Positions 25,897 to 35,510 are shown, counted from the first letter of the stretch. The stretch: DNA of 64,000 nt from an uncultured Ignavibacteria bacterium (GCA_913061095.1 CAJXVM010000009.1:124001-188000), one strand, 5' to 3'. The notes: generated by a model not told the origin, from the sequence alone. Translations and numbers: made by a program.

Positions 25897-27888
25897 TCAG
25901 GCGACGCTGAATTCGCTGGTCTTTCCTGTATACCGCCGGTACCGTTCGCGGAATCCCTTCCGGTACCCCACATGCCGGATGCGATAGTTCCCCCCGGGGG
26001 TGTCGAGTGGAATGGTCCAGCGTACGGTGATTTTCGAGGATGCGATGCCGTGCCGTTCCCATTTGAACACGGTCTCGGGATCCCAGTCGTATGCCACGGC
26101 TTCCCATCCGTTTCCATTGCGTCGCTCGACATACAGAAATGATTTCTGCGTCATGTAGTCGTTCTTCGGATGTGCGCCCCAGAACACTGCCTCGACGGTT
26201 TCCCCGCGGAGATAGCGTTGCTTGATGCGGTTGTCCATCTGTCCCCAGCGCTTGAACCACGGCACGCGATCGAGAAGCACCGGCAGCTGCCGGATTTTCT
26301 GCGCGTCGCGGAGATCGGGCGGTTGCAGCGCCCGCGTGACCGGAGCATGGGCGTGCATCGCCGATGCGAGACGACTGAATTCCTGCTGATACGCGTTGAG
26401 TGTGAAGGGACCAAAGTGTACTGACGCCCCTTCGTAATGCTGCAGCCGGTATTCCTCCCGCGTCGTGACGTATCCGGCGTAGGCGTTCGCATAGCAGGTG
26501 AGCACAATGTGGCGCAGCCCCGGAAGTTCGCGACAGACGGCGTCCTTCAATCGGCGCGCGGCCATCGTGCTACACTCCGCCGGCAGCGCAATGATACCGA
26601 GTTGTCCGATACGGATCAGCTGTATCGGCAGGATCTGCGGCGTCCATGGGACGGGATTGATCTTTCCGGTGACCAGAAGGATGGATTTCTCCGCATGGCA
26701 CTTCTGCAGTTCGCGATCGACGATAACATCGGGGAGGGAGACGCCTCCGTAATTGGCTCCTTCCGGAATGGCTTCGAATCCCCTGCCGTCTTCGAATGAT
26801 CCGGAAAGTTTAGACAGTCCGATCGCCGCCGGACAGGTGGTGACGGTGCCGCCATGGCCGGGATTGTGGTTCTGTATCCAGCGCTGTTCGATCATGATGT
26901 TGCTCATGTCGAGGTACCGCTGGCGGTAGTCGATAGCTCCTTCCAGTTCCTCCGCGCTGTGGCGCGTGTTCTTCTCGCCGGCGCGATCGAACAGGTCGCG
27001 CGCCGCATCGTACTGTCGCTTCCCGATGACTTTCATCCTCCAGAAATCGTTGACACCGTCCGGATACCCCCAGTGGTTCGGTGACACGTCGCCGCATTCA
27101 CTCTGGGCGAATCCTGCGATGAACGTATCATCGTCGTCGACGTCGTAGCGGGTTCCCATGTCCTTCTCGAACAGGTATGCCGCATAGCCTTTGTTGTCCG
27201 GACTGATCAGCCGGTTCGTGTTTCCGAGGTTGGTCGGGTGAACCGCATACCAGTTCAGCATGGCCACCGGCCGGCCGTCGTCCGCTTCGAAGCGCAGAAG
27301 CGTCATGGTGCTGTTGGTGCGGATTTCGTGTGCTTCACCGGTTTCCGGATCGGTTTCGCTGTAGCGTGCGCGCTCCTCGGCGGGATTTTCGGCATAGGGC
27401 AGGGGGGAGCGGTTGAAGCCGCAGTCGCGAACCTCTCCCTCGACAATGCGAATTCTGCAGCGGGGACAGTTCTCGTACCTCCGGTGTGCCTCTTCGATGG
27501 CGGTGACGATGCCGTCGACAATTGCATTGAAATGCTGTTCATCGTAGCCGAGTGGCGCGAGATTGTAGAGGGCATGATGTGAGTATCCACCGGGGCCCGC
27601 ATGCGTATGCGTGGCGCTCAGGCAGACGTTCTGCGCGGTGTAGATATCGCCGTATCGCTCACGCAGCCGGCGGAGCACCGCAAGCGTCACCCCCTGGAAA
27701 ATCATGCAGAGATCAGCTGTGACAAAAACAATGCGGCGATCGCTGTCACCGATGATGAACGCACGGCAGCGCAGCCGCATATGAATGCCCGCGGTTTTCT
27801 GATGCACCATTGAATATCCCATCATGCCGCTTTCGGCTGCCGGACCGGTGATGTCATACATCCCTGTACCGCATCGGTATCGTGCCAT
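25897..27888 (-). CDS. Neutral/alkaline ceramidase-like hydrolase
   Basis: 663 aa; GGAGGGG precedes ATG 27888. Family features are the opening GTGMYDITGPAAESGMMGYS, the zinc ligands in SATHTHAGPGGYS and NWYAVHPTNLG, GDVSPNHWG with the catalytic serine loop, and the C-terminal beta-sandwich end. Neutral ceramidases split ceramide into sphingosine and fatty acid. Unlike secreted bacterial and eukaryotic members, this one has no visible signal peptide, so it may act in the cytosol or leave by another route. A TTGACA/palindromic operator unit lies 265 bp upstream. Confidence 0.85.
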   Translation of the reverse strand: MARYRCGTGMYDITGPAAESGMMGYSMVHQKTAGIHMRLRCRAFIIGDSDRRIVFVTADLCMIFQGVTLAVLRRLRERYGDIYTAQNVCLSATHTHAGPGGYSHHALYNLAPLGYDEQHFNAIVDGIVTAIEEAHRRYENCPRCRIRIVEGEVRDCGFNRSPLPYAENPAEERARYSETDPETGEAHEIRTNSTMTLLRFEADDGRPVAMLNWYAVHPTNLGNTNRLISPDNKGYAAYLFEKDMGTRYDVDDDDTFIAGFAQSECGDVSPNHWGYPDGVNDFWRMKVIGKRQYDAARDLFDRAGEKNTRHSAEELEGAIDYRQRYLDMSNIMIEQRWIQNHNPGHGGTVTTCPAAIGLSKLSGSFEDGRGFEAIPEGANYGGVSLPDVIVDRELQKCHAEKSILLVTGKINPVPWTPQILPIQLIRIGQLGIIALPAECSTMAARRLKDAVCRELPGLRHIVLTCYANAYAGYVTTREEYRLQHYEGASVHFGPFTLNAYQQEFSRLASAMHAHAPVTRALQPPDLRDAQKIRQLPVLLDRVPWFKRWGQMDNRIKQRYLRGETVEAVFWGAHPKNDYMTQKSFLYVERRNGNGWEAVAYDWDPETVFKWERHGIASSKITVRWTIPLDTPGGNYRIRHVGYRKGFRERYRRYTGKTSEFSVA

Positions 27889-28381
27889 TACTATCCCCTC
27901 CTGTTGAGAATCCCGTGCTCAGAGCAGGCCTGCACCCGCCGCATACTGCGTCACTATTGATGGCGAACGTGCCGCGTTCCAGTCTGGATTTCGGCAGCGG
28001 GGCAGGCCGGCGAGATGATGAACATCCACGCATGATTCGATCCCCGGGTGAAATAGCGCATCCACCGGTGTTTCGAACCATCTGCTCAGGGATTCTGTCA
28101 GATGACTGGAATACGTGTTTGCGAGAAACTAGTTCTTTGTTTCCTGTTTGTCAATAGGTGGTACCACCTATTTTGCGGGTTTGCATACATATTTATGTGG
28201 TTTTTATTCCCCGGATTGGTGTGACGGATGGGAGATAGCAGATAGCAGGCAGCGGATAGGAGATAGCAGCGAGCAGATAGCGGATTGCTGATGCCAGGTT
28301 GCCGGGATCGGAGCGGGAGAGCGGAGCGGGGAAGGCGCTGCCATTGAATCTCGCGCTGAAGGGTGTTACCTTCGAAATACA
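27889..28381. other. Divergent intergenic region with operator and GCAG-type repeats
   Basis: 493 bp between the ceramidase gene and the DUF4153 gene. It holds the perfect palindrome at 28153-28172 and, at 28231-28290, an irregular run of GATAGCAG/GGATAG units. A similar low-complexity run (AGCAGTAAGCGGTATGCAGC) is at 3786-3818 between two other genes. Nothing else is discernible. Confidence 0.45.
28147..28172 (-). promoter_or_regulatory. Palindromic operator next to a leftward -35 box, copy 2
   Basis: AATAGGTGGTACCACCTATT (28153-28172) is a perfect 20-bp palindrome. On the minus strand it runs into TTGACA (complement of 28147-28152), with TAGTTT 17 bp further as a weak -10 box, pointing at the ceramidase gene. 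The same arrangement stands at 22533-22558. GTATGCAAACC-like sequence is also shared near both sites. Confidence 0.65.
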
Positions 28382-30283
28382 ATGAAACTTCCATCTGTTC
28401 ACCAGGTCGCCGAGGCGTCGATGCGGACGTTGCGGCGTTTCCCGTACGTTCTCGCGATTGCCGCGCTGGGGACGATTGTTTCCATCGTGATTGTTGAACA
28501 GGAGCGGCATGGACATCAGGCCTCGGCCTATCCCGTCCTGTTTGCAGCCCTGCTCGGGGTGCCCTTCCTTGTCGCGCTTAAGCTGTTCGCGGAAAAACGG
28601 CGGTGGTCCATCATGCGAATCACCGGACTGCAGCTCACAGGTGTGATCCTGCTTGCCGCGTACGCCTGGTCGCTGCCGGTGGACACGCCCGCCGCGCCGG
28701 CGATACACATGATCCGCTTTCTGATGCTCGTGACAGGGATGCACCTGCTGGTCGCGGTGTCGCCGTGGCTGGGACGCGGACAGGAAAACGGGTTCTGGCA
28801 TTTTAATCGCATTCTCTTTCTGCGTCTGCTCACCGCCGCCCTCTTCAGCCATGTTCTCTACGCGGGACTCGCCATCGCACTCGCCGCGGTGGAAAATCTG
28901 TTTGAAGTCAACATCCCCGGTGAGCGCTATCTCCAGCTGTGGATCCTGCTCACCGGCATGTTCATGACATGGTTTTTCCTCTCCGGCATCCCGTCCGACC
29001 TGCAGGCTCTCGACAGGCGGGACGATTATCCGAAGGGACTGAAGATCTTCGCCCAGTACGTGCTGCTTCCGCTCGTCGTGATATACCTGGTGATTCTCGT
29101 CGCGTACAGCGCGAAGATCATCGTCTCATGGGAGTGGCCGTATGGGTGGGTCAGCCGACTGATTCTGGGTTTTTCCGCAGCGGGGATGTTCTCCCTGCTT
29201 CTGCTGCATCCCATTCGTGAGCGCAGCGACAGCGCATGGATCGCCGGCGCTGCCCGCTGGTTTTTCCTCGCGCTCGCCCCGCTGCTCGTCATGTATTTCC
29301 TCGCTGTCATGCGGCGGCTCTCCGATTACGGCATTACGGAGGCGCGCTATCTCGGCATCGTTGTCGGTATATGGCTGGTCGCGATGACGCTGCATTTTCT
29401 CTTCACCCGCGGAATGAATATCAAATTCATACCGCTGAGTCTCTGTGCGCTGGCATTCCTTGTGTCTGTCGGCCCCTGGGGCGCCTTCAGTGTCTCGGAG
29501 AGCAGCCAGGTCGGACGTATCCGCACGCTGCTGGAAGAGCATCAGATGATTGCGGACGACACCGTCCGTCCGGCCCGGGCAAATGTGGGCATCAATGATC
29601 GGCGGGAAATCAGCGCGGTGCTGGACTACCTCCATGATGTGCATGGCTACGGGGCGATTGAGCGGTGGTTCACGGAACCGCTGCGGGTGGATTCGACGGA
29701 TTCGCGCAGTGCGTGGAAAGTGCCGGGTGATGTCGCCGGAATGCTGGGGATCGAGTTTGTATCGGCGCCGCGCATGGCCCCGGGAGGATTACTGACCTAC
29801 AGTGTCTCACCTTCGGCAGTCATGATCGTGGAAGGGTACGACCGCGTGCTTCCCCGTCATGCGTTCAGCAGACGCAGTGAGAAGCGGACCTTCACCGCCG
29901 GTCAGGCCACGCTTGTGCTGAATTCCACCCTCGACACCCTGACCCTCATGCTGTCGGACTCAGAGCGGGATGATCATGTGTCCACCGCAGCGACGAAAAC
30001 ATTCCCGGACGACACGGCCGCGGGAGTCCGTGATGCCGAAATGCTTCCCGTGGATACGCTCATGATTCCGCTCCATCCCGTTACTGATGCGCTGCTCGCC
30101 GAATTCGGAAATGCGGGCGCGCGCGATGTGCCAGTGGAACTGACCGCAATTGAAGCCGCGTCGTCCCGTCTCCGCGTCAAGGTCTACCTCCCATACCTGC
30201 AGCTGATCAGCGACAACGGCGCGATGCGCACAGAGATGCTTCGCGTGCGGGTGATCTACGGGAAGCGTCAGCGGGACCGGTAA
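28382..30283 (+). CDS. DUF4153 integral membrane protein
   Basis: 633 aa. About ten to twelve hydrophobic segments fill the first 370 residues (for example VLAIAALGTIVSIVIVE and LLLLHPIRE near the loop). The motif DDYPKGLKIFAQYVLLPLVV is typical of DUF4153 proteins. The last 260 residues form a soluble domain with strands, probably extracytoplasmic. Family members are linked to envelope functions but have no settled biochemical role. The gene is transcribed away from the ceramidase gene. The ATG at 28382 lacks a strong ribosome site (GAAATACA precedes). Confidence 0.75.
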   Translation: MKLPSVHQVAEASMRTLRRFPYVLAIAALGTIVSIVIVEQERHGHQASAYPVLFAALLGVPFLVALKLFAEKRRWSIMRITGLQLTGVILLAAYAWSLPVDTPAAPAIHMIRFLMLVTGMHLLVAVSPWLGRGQENGFWHFNRILFLRLLTAALFSHVLYAGLAIALAAVENLFEVNIPGERYLQLWILLTGMFMTWFFLSGIPSDLQALDRRDDYPKGLKIFAQYVLLPLVVIYLVILVAYSAKIIVSWEWPYGWVSRLILGFSAAGMFSLLLLHPIRERSDSAWIAGAARWFFLALAPLLVMYFLAVMRRLSDYGITEARYLGIVVGIWLVAMTLHFLFTRGMNIKFIPLSLCALAFLVSVGPWGAFSVSESSQVGRIRTLLEEHQMIADDTVRPARANVGINDRREISAVLDYLHDVHGYGAIERWFTEPLRVDSTDSRSAWKVPGDVAGMLGIEFVSAPRMAPGGLLTYSVSPSAVMIVEGYDRVLPRHAFSRRSEKRTFTAGQATLVLNSTLDTLTLMLSDSERDDHVSTAATKTFPDDTAAGVRDAEMLPVDTLMIPLHPVTDALLAEFGNAGARDVPVELTAIEAASSRLRVKVYLPYLQLISDNGAMRTEMLRVRVIYGKRQRDR

Positions 30284-30337
30284 TCCGGCACAGGACCTTC
30301 GGGAACGGCATCGCGGGATCTGAAAAAACTGCCGTGC

Positions 30338-30366
30338 TTGCGTCTCTCGTCGCGTGATCATATATT
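30338..30366 (+). promoter_or_regulatory. Promoter of the 1096-aa T9SS gene
   Basis: TTGCGT (30338-30343), a 17-bp spacer and TATATT (30361-30366) lie 61 bp before ATG 30428. Confidence 0.5.
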
Positions 30367-30427
30367 CAGATCATCTTATCTGAAACATGCGACACGATCT
30401 GACGATCCCAAATTCGGAGGCGCCTCG

Positions 30428-33400
30428 ATGCGGTATGCACTGCACACCCTCACAATGATCCTGGCCGCTGCCACGTACATCAGCTGCGCGCCGCGTCTCC
30501 ATGCACAATGCGGTTCGAAGGAGGCCGCGGTCGACGGACTCGCGAAACGCAGCCTGACGCTGACGAACGATGATAGCCGACAACTCGATGTCAACAGTCT
30601 CGTCTGGTGGCTCTGGAACAACGGACGATCATCGCGTGATCCCGACACGCACGGTTCCGGACTGCGGTGGCGCGCGCCGGAACCGATCAGCATCGTCTAT
30701 GAGGATGGACCGATCTGGAGCACTGAAGCAGGCAATGAGATCCATGCCGGCGGAGCACTGTTCCGGGGAGGATTGCAGGCGGGCAACATTGTCCGTGACA
30801 GTACTCAGCCGGACCCGACGCCCGCTGATCCCGCTGATCCCCGGCACCGCATCTACCGCGTACGGCAGCTGGACCGTCAGGAGTTCGAGACACTTTCCGC
30901 CGGAGCACAGGATTCGCTGCGCATGGATTTCAACGGGTGGCCCGCGGACCTCGGCGCGCCGTTCGTCGACAATGACGGCAATGGAAACTACGATCCCGAT
31001 TTCGAGACATGGCTCGATGCTCCGCGGAATTCCGATCATCCTTTTTTCCCCGGAGAACAGGTGCTGTGGTTTGTCGGGAATGACCTCGATACACTGCGCA
31101 CACAGCAGACACTCGGGTCGCGCCCCCTCGGATTGGAGGTCCAGGTGTTCGCATGGGCGGGAACAGGCGGGACGATGAGGGAACATACCGTTTTTGTCGA
31201 GTACACCATCGTCAATCTGGGCTCCGACATCCTCGAGGATTTTCGTCTCGGTCGGTGGAGCGACCCCGATCTCGGCTTCGCAGTGGATGATCTCGTCGGG
31301 GTCGATACCACGCTGAATCTCCAGTACGTGTACAACGGCAGTGGACAGGATGAAATCATGCCGGTTCCGCCGCCGGCCTTCGGGTATGTGTGGCTGCAGA
31401 CACCGCAGACAGCGGAAAGGGGCACCACCGCGGATTTCGGATTCGGCACCATGGCGGATGCGCGAAATGTGCCGCTTGCGTCGCTTTCATTCTATGTCTG
31501 TGCCGATCCCGTGTACCGCTGCCCGGATTTGGGTTCATCGCACAGCGCCCTGCAGGTCAGCCGCAACCTTCATGGACTGCTCGATGACGGATCCCCGATG
31601 ATCGATCCGACCACGGGCAGCTCGACAGCCATGGCGCTGGCGGGAGATCCGGTGACCCGAACAGGCTGGATCGACGGGATTATCCATCCCCCGCATGACT
31701 GCCAGTTCATGAGCGGGACCGCCGGCGTCCGGCTTGCAATGGAAGACACGCTGAAATTCATCCAGGCTTTGACTGTGGTGCAAGGGGGCAATCATCTGCT
31801 GAGCGTGCATGCATTGCGTGAACAGACGCGGCAGCTGCATGACTATTACCGGTATCTGCGGTGCACGGGCGCGGCGCCTGCGTTCACCCACGCGGTCCGC
31901 TATCCCGATGCTGGCAGCTGGGAGGTGGCCGTCACGTGCGGGCCGTTCCCCGCGGGCAGTGCGTCGGCGGTCATGCGTGAAACATCGGGAGCGGAGGTTG
32001 CGAGAGTGAATCTGTTCGATGACGGGCAGCACGGGGACGGAACTGCGGGAGACGGAATATTCGGCGGCACCCTGCGCGGGAATCGCGTTCCTGCAGCGGG
32101 CACGCTGTCTGTCGAGTACGACGACGGGACGCATATCCAGTCGTGGCATGTGGCATCCGACATCCCGCTTTCCGGCGACGTGCACTGCCGCGTGCATGCG
32201 ATCCTGTCGGACAACCTGAATTACGACGGCATTGTGAATCCCGGCGAGCATGTGCGTCTGCAGATCCGGCACGAAAACCGCACGACGGCGGCGATATCTT
32301 CCTGGCACATATTCCCCGTGCACGAGGCCGTGCCGCTCGTCGGGCAGTCCTCCCAGCATTTCGCACTCACCGTGAGTGCCGGTGACGACGGCATCCCATT
32401 CTATGATTCGGACAGTCTCGAGACATATCTCGCGGTGCAGGTGCCGGATGACCACGTCCCCGGAACGCCGCTGCTGCTCCCGCTGGCTGTGCTGGTCCCG
32501 GGACGCGGCCTTTGGTATGACACGCTGCGCGTGGATGTGGAGGATTTCGGCGTGCCGGTGCGGGAGGGACGTCTCGAGCATGTGGCCGGGAATGCAGCCG
32601 GGACGTTCGACTGGCGTGCTGCCGATAACGCGACACTGAAAAATGCGCGCTATCGCGTTCTCGTTGACGGAGAGCGGTACGAAGAAGTGACACTGCGTGT
32701 AGTGAACGAGAGCGAGGGCACGACGGTGGCGGATGGAATTCGATTCCCTGATGTATTCGGCCACGATGCGCCGGCACACGATGGCTGGAAGATTCTGGCG
32801 GGATCCGCGTATTCGGCTGTCCTCACCGATGAGAACGGAAAACGGGTCGACAGACCGAGAGCGCTGCGATGGGAATGGGGAAATCCTGAGCGTGCATGGT
32901 TTGAACCGTATGCGCAGAACATCTTTTACGGCATGGATTTTTTTGGGAGCAGTCTGACGGTGTATGATCTTCATCCCGTGCGGCTCGTCTTCGACCGCGT
33001 GAGCACGCAGCGCGCATATCGCTGGCTGCGCGGGACGCCGCCGAACTACGCGTTTCAGGATTATGTGGATGTTCCGCTGCGCGCATATGATATCTCAGAC
33101 AGCACGGCGCCTCGTCAGGTGACCCTCGGCTTTGTCGAAAACATGGGAAGTGCGGCGGAAGACGGCCGCTGGATGCCGACCGGGTCAGCAGCCGACCGGG
33201 AATACCTCCTGGTATTTGCCGATGATTATCATGTTCAGCCCCGTGCGGAGTACCAGCAGCCTCTGCTGGATATCGTGGATTTCCTCCCCTGTTCCTATGG
33301 ACTCTGGGCTGTACGGGATGTCACGCGCCCGATGTTCGAGGACGGTGATACGTTCACCTTCCGGCCGCAGGTCCCGGTCAGCAGCGCGGATGAATACGTA

Positions 33401-33718
33401 TTGGATTTTGACTCGTCGGATGTGTTCACCTCCCGCGCGGTCACAACGCATTACGCCCTGCATCAGAGTTATCCGAACCCCGCCACGGCCTCCGACGGTG
33501 CTGCCGTCATCCTGTTCGACACACCGCGGGATGGAGCGGTGCGCCTCGAACTGTACGACCTTCTCGGCCGCGGCATACGCACGCTCACGAATCGCCAGCT
33601 CGTCGCGGGGAGGCACAGCGTACGAGTGGATCTCGGTGAACTGGCTGCCGGGACGTACGTCTACGCCATGTCCGCACCCGGTGTCCGCCTGACACGGATG
33701 ATGCAGATCGTGCGCTGA
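30428..33718 (+). CDS. Large T9SS-secreted protein of unknown function
   Basis: 1096 aa. GGAGG stands 8 nt before ATG 30428; a signal peptide ends near RLHAQ. The first half describes an all-beta module with NDLDTLRTQ and FVEYTIVNLGSD segments seen in long Ignavibacteria/Bacteroidota surface proteins. A central FDDGQHGDGTAGDGIFGGTL motif resembles the choice-of-anchor/Ig-like calcium loop. The end, SYPNPATASDGAAVILFDT then LYDLLGRGIRTL and AAGTYVYAMS, is a type A sorting domain. No enzyme motif was found. It is probably surface exposed. Confidence 0.8.
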   Translation: MRYALHTLTMILAAATYISCAPRLHAQCGSKEAAVDGLAKRSLTLTNDDSRQLDVNSLVWWLWNNGRSSRDPDTHGSGLRWRAPEPISIVYEDGPIWSTEAGNEIHAGGALFRGGLQAGNIVRDSTQPDPTPADPADPRHRIYRVRQLDRQEFETLSAGAQDSLRMDFNGWPADLGAPFVDNDGNGNYDPDFETWLDAPRNSDHPFFPGEQVLWFVGNDLDTLRTQQTLGSRPLGLEVQVFAWAGTGGTMREHTVFVEYTIVNLGSDILEDFRLGRWSDPDLGFAVDDLVGVDTTLNLQYVYNGSGQDEIMPVPPPAFGYVWLQTPQTAERGTTADFGFGTMADARNVPLASLSFYVCADPVYRCPDLGSSHSALQVSRNLHGLLDDGSPMIDPTTGSSTAMALAGDPVTRTGWIDGIIHPPHDCQFMSGTAGVRLAMEDTLKFIQALTVVQGGNHLLSVHALREQTRQLHDYYRYLRCTGAAPAFTHAVRYPDAGSWEVAVTCGPFPAGSASAVMRETSGAEVARVNLFDDGQHGDGTAGDGIFGGTLRGNRVPAAGTLSVEYDDGTHIQSWHVASDIPLSGDVHCRVHAILSDNLNYDGIVNPGEHVRLQIRHENRTTAAISSWHIFPVHEAVPLVGQSSQHFALTVSAGDDGIPFYDSDSLETYLAVQVPDDHVPGTPLLLPLAVLVPGRGLWYDTLRVDVEDFGVPVREGRLEHVAGNAAGTFDWRAADNATLKNARYRVLVDGERYEEVTLRVVNESEGTTVADGIRFPDVFGHDAPAHDGWKILAGSAYSAVLTDENGKRVDRPRALRWEWGNPERAWFEPYAQNIFYGMDFFGSSLTVYDLHPVRLVFDRVSTQRAYRWLRGTPPNYAFQDYVDVPLRAYDISDSTAPRQVTLGFVENMGSAAEDGRWMPTGSAADREYLLVFADDYHVQPRAEYQQPLLDIVDFLPCSYGLWAVRDVTRPMFEDGDTFTFRPQVPVSSADEYVLDFDSSDVFTSRAVTTHYALHQSYPNPATASDGAAVILFDTPRDGAVRLELYDLLGRGIRTLTNRQLVAGRHSVRVDLGELAAGTYVYAMSAPGVRLTRMMQIVR

Positions 33719-33927
33719 ACAATCGTAAGAAGAGGGCTCAGCTTCTCACCGCCGTGCTGTTTCCCATGTTGCTGCTTCAGTCCGGTTTCCCGCTGCGGGC
33801 ACACTGGAACTGGCGCTCCGACGTCAATATTGACAGCGCCGGGATCCGCAGAATGGAACGACGCATCGCAGGCTGCGCATGCCGCCCTGAGGCAGCAAGG
33901 AATGGTTCTCAGCATTCCATGATTTGA
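33715..33927 (+). pseudogene. Possible remnant of an exported protein gene
   Basis: A frame overlapping the preceding stop codon encodes NRKKRAQLLTAVLFPMLLLQ, then SGFPLRAHWNWRSDVNIDSA, which has the look of a signal peptide and mature N-terminus. It runs to TGA 33927 but has no ATG (only CTG 33715) and the rest is not protein-like. It may be a decayed 5' end. Confidence 0.25.
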
Positions 33928-34067
33928 TTTTTTTCCGGATGGAACTATATTCGGTCACAAACGACCGTATTATCGCCTGACTGTCCCCGTTCTCGAAGGG
34001 AAGCCGTCGTATGCGCTGTCCTGCCGGGCGAAGGCAGCAGCAGTATTCACGTCTGGAGGAGCATGTC

Positions 34068-34895
34068 ATGAACAGCAATGAAAATGACCGTCGAAGCTGG
34101 TATCGTCGGTGGGTGTTGGGTGAATCCCACCTGGACCTGATCATTCCACCGGTATTCCATTCGGAGCAATTGGATGGCAACGAATACCGGAACGAACTTG
34201 TGCGCTGGCTGCGTGAGGTCGAACAGCGCGCGCAGAGCTTTGTCCATTCGCGGACATTCGCCGAAGAAGTGCTTCCCTTGACGCAGCAGGCACGGGAGCA
34301 CCTGGACAGGAAAGAGGAAGTCGAAGCGGCCGAATTCATCCATCAGGCGCAGGCGCGTGTCAACCGTGCGATCATCTCCCGGGAATCGCGCGGTTACCGC
34401 ACCCGCCTGTTTATCGCCGGCCTGCTCTGGTTCGCCGCATTCTATGGTCTGCAGCTGCTTCTGTTCTGGATCATGGATGCCGGAAGCGAGGTCTGGACGG
34501 TGATCGCCGAGCTGCTCCCCTTTGCCTGGATCGGCATGCTCGGCGGCGTACTGGTGTCATGGTGGGGATTCGTGGTGCACACGCGAAACCTGGAATACGA
34601 TCCGTCCTACAATACCTGGTATTTGCTCAAACCGCCGATCGGAGCTGTCATGGGAGTGTTCAGCGTGGTGGTGATCAAAGCCGGATTGATCACGCTGCAA
34701 GGCAGCACTGAAGTGAACTCCGCCGAACTGCTCTACATTGTGGCATTCCTGGCCGGATTTTCGGAGCGTTTCTTCGTGCAGATGTTCGACAAGGTCATGA
34801 CCGCGCTTCTCGGTGGAGAAAACACCGGGAGCGGAATGAGTTCTCAGCCACTCGTTCCAAAGAAGAAACGGGCACCGCTGAGTAGCAAAGGATGA
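34068..34895 (+). CDS. Membrane protein of unknown function
   Basis: 275 aa. GGAGGA lies before ATG 34068; an upstream extension is not needed. The first 115 residues are soluble and helical (EVEQRAQSFVHSRTFAEEVL). Four hydrophobic segments follow at about residues 115-245 (LFIAGLLWFAAFYGLQLLLF, LLPFAWIGMLGGVLVSWWGF, PIGAVMGVFSVVVIKAGLIT, LLYIVAFLAGFSERF). The loop GFSERFFVQMFDKVM is striking and may be the conserved core. Related membrane proteins are common in bacteria but lack a function. It is monocistronic, followed by a hairpin at 34925. Confidence 0.65.
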   Translation: MNSNENDRRSWYRRWVLGESHLDLIIPPVFHSEQLDGNEYRNELVRWLREVEQRAQSFVHSRTFAEEVLPLTQQAREHLDRKEEVEAAEFIHQAQARVNRAIISRESRGYRTRLFIAGLLWFAAFYGLQLLLFWIMDAGSEVWTVIAELLPFAWIGMLGGVLVSWWGFVVHTRNLEYDPSYNTWYLLKPPIGAVMGVFSVVVIKAGLITLQGSTEVNSAELLYIVAFLAGFSERFFVQMFDKVMTALLGGENTGSGMSSQPLVPKKKRAPLSSKG

Positions 34896-34924
34896 AAGCG
34901 TGATGATTCTGAAGCGGCAGCGCC

Positions 34925-34969
34925 CCGCAGGGGCTCAATGGCCCTGACAAAACCATTGCGCCCCTGCGG
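34925..34969. terminator. 17-bp inverted repeat after the membrane protein gene
   Basis: CCGCAGGGGCTCAATGG (34925-34941) pairs with CCATTGCGCCCCTGCGG (34953-34969) with one mismatch around an 11-nt loop. It lies 30 bp after the stop codon. There is no T-run, so it is either a factor-dependent terminator or mRNA-stabilising hairpin, or a copy of an extragenic palindrome. Confidence 0.45.
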
Positions 34970-35147
34970 AGGATGAGAAGGAGAGAGATGAGGCTGCCGC
35001 CGGCAAATGCCGACAATGGGAATGTGTAGAGTGGCTACAGGCAGATAATATGGAGAAGATGCATTAATGTCAAGAAAAAAATGCGGGATAGACGGATAGT
35101 GCCGGAATAATGACCTGATATTAAGGGATGCTGTACCCGCCTGATGC

Positions 35148-35504
35148 TCAATACACCGTCCACATGCGTTCCTCGCCACCGGATGTGAACGATTTTTCGT
35201 AATCGTATTCGTCCATATCCATACCGTCACGGACGAGACGGAAGGTATATGTTTCTCCGGCACGCAGCTGGTTGATGCGGTAATTCACGTTTGACAGCAC
35301 AAAACCGGTTTTCCGGAATCCCTCTCCAGCCTCGGTGGGCGACTGGTACAGGTGGAAATCGTTCGCGGTCTTGTTCGTAATAAGGAGTGAAAAATACACC
35401 GGCGGATCGGTGCTGTCATCCCCATCGTCACTGCAGGAGAGTACCAGGACAGGAAACAGGAAAAGCGTGAGAAGCAATGGGACTCTGTGAATACGCGTCA
35501 TCAT
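35148..35504 (-). CDS. Small lipoprotein
   Basis: 118 aa from ATG 35504, five bases after GGGGA; ATG 35510 and 35501 are alternatives. VPLLLTLFLFPVLVLSCSDD is a lipoprotein signal with cysteine followed by aspartates; in Bacteroidota, acidic residues after the cysteine can favour surface export. The mature 95 residues look like one small beta domain (YFSLLITNKTANDFHLYQS). It stands alone with no operon partner. Confidence 0.65.
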   Translation of the reverse strand: MMTRIHRVPLLLTLFLFPVLVLSCSDDGDDSTDPPVYFSLLITNKTANDFHLYQSPTEAGEGFRKTGFVLSNVNYRINQLRAGETYTFRLVRDGMDMDEYDYEKSFTSGGEERMWTVY

Positions 35505-35510
35505 GGGCAT

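Noticed and set aside
31535-32974. 479-codon frame antisense to the large T9SS protein
   Set aside because: Shadow frame, rich in His and Arg, with no start context.
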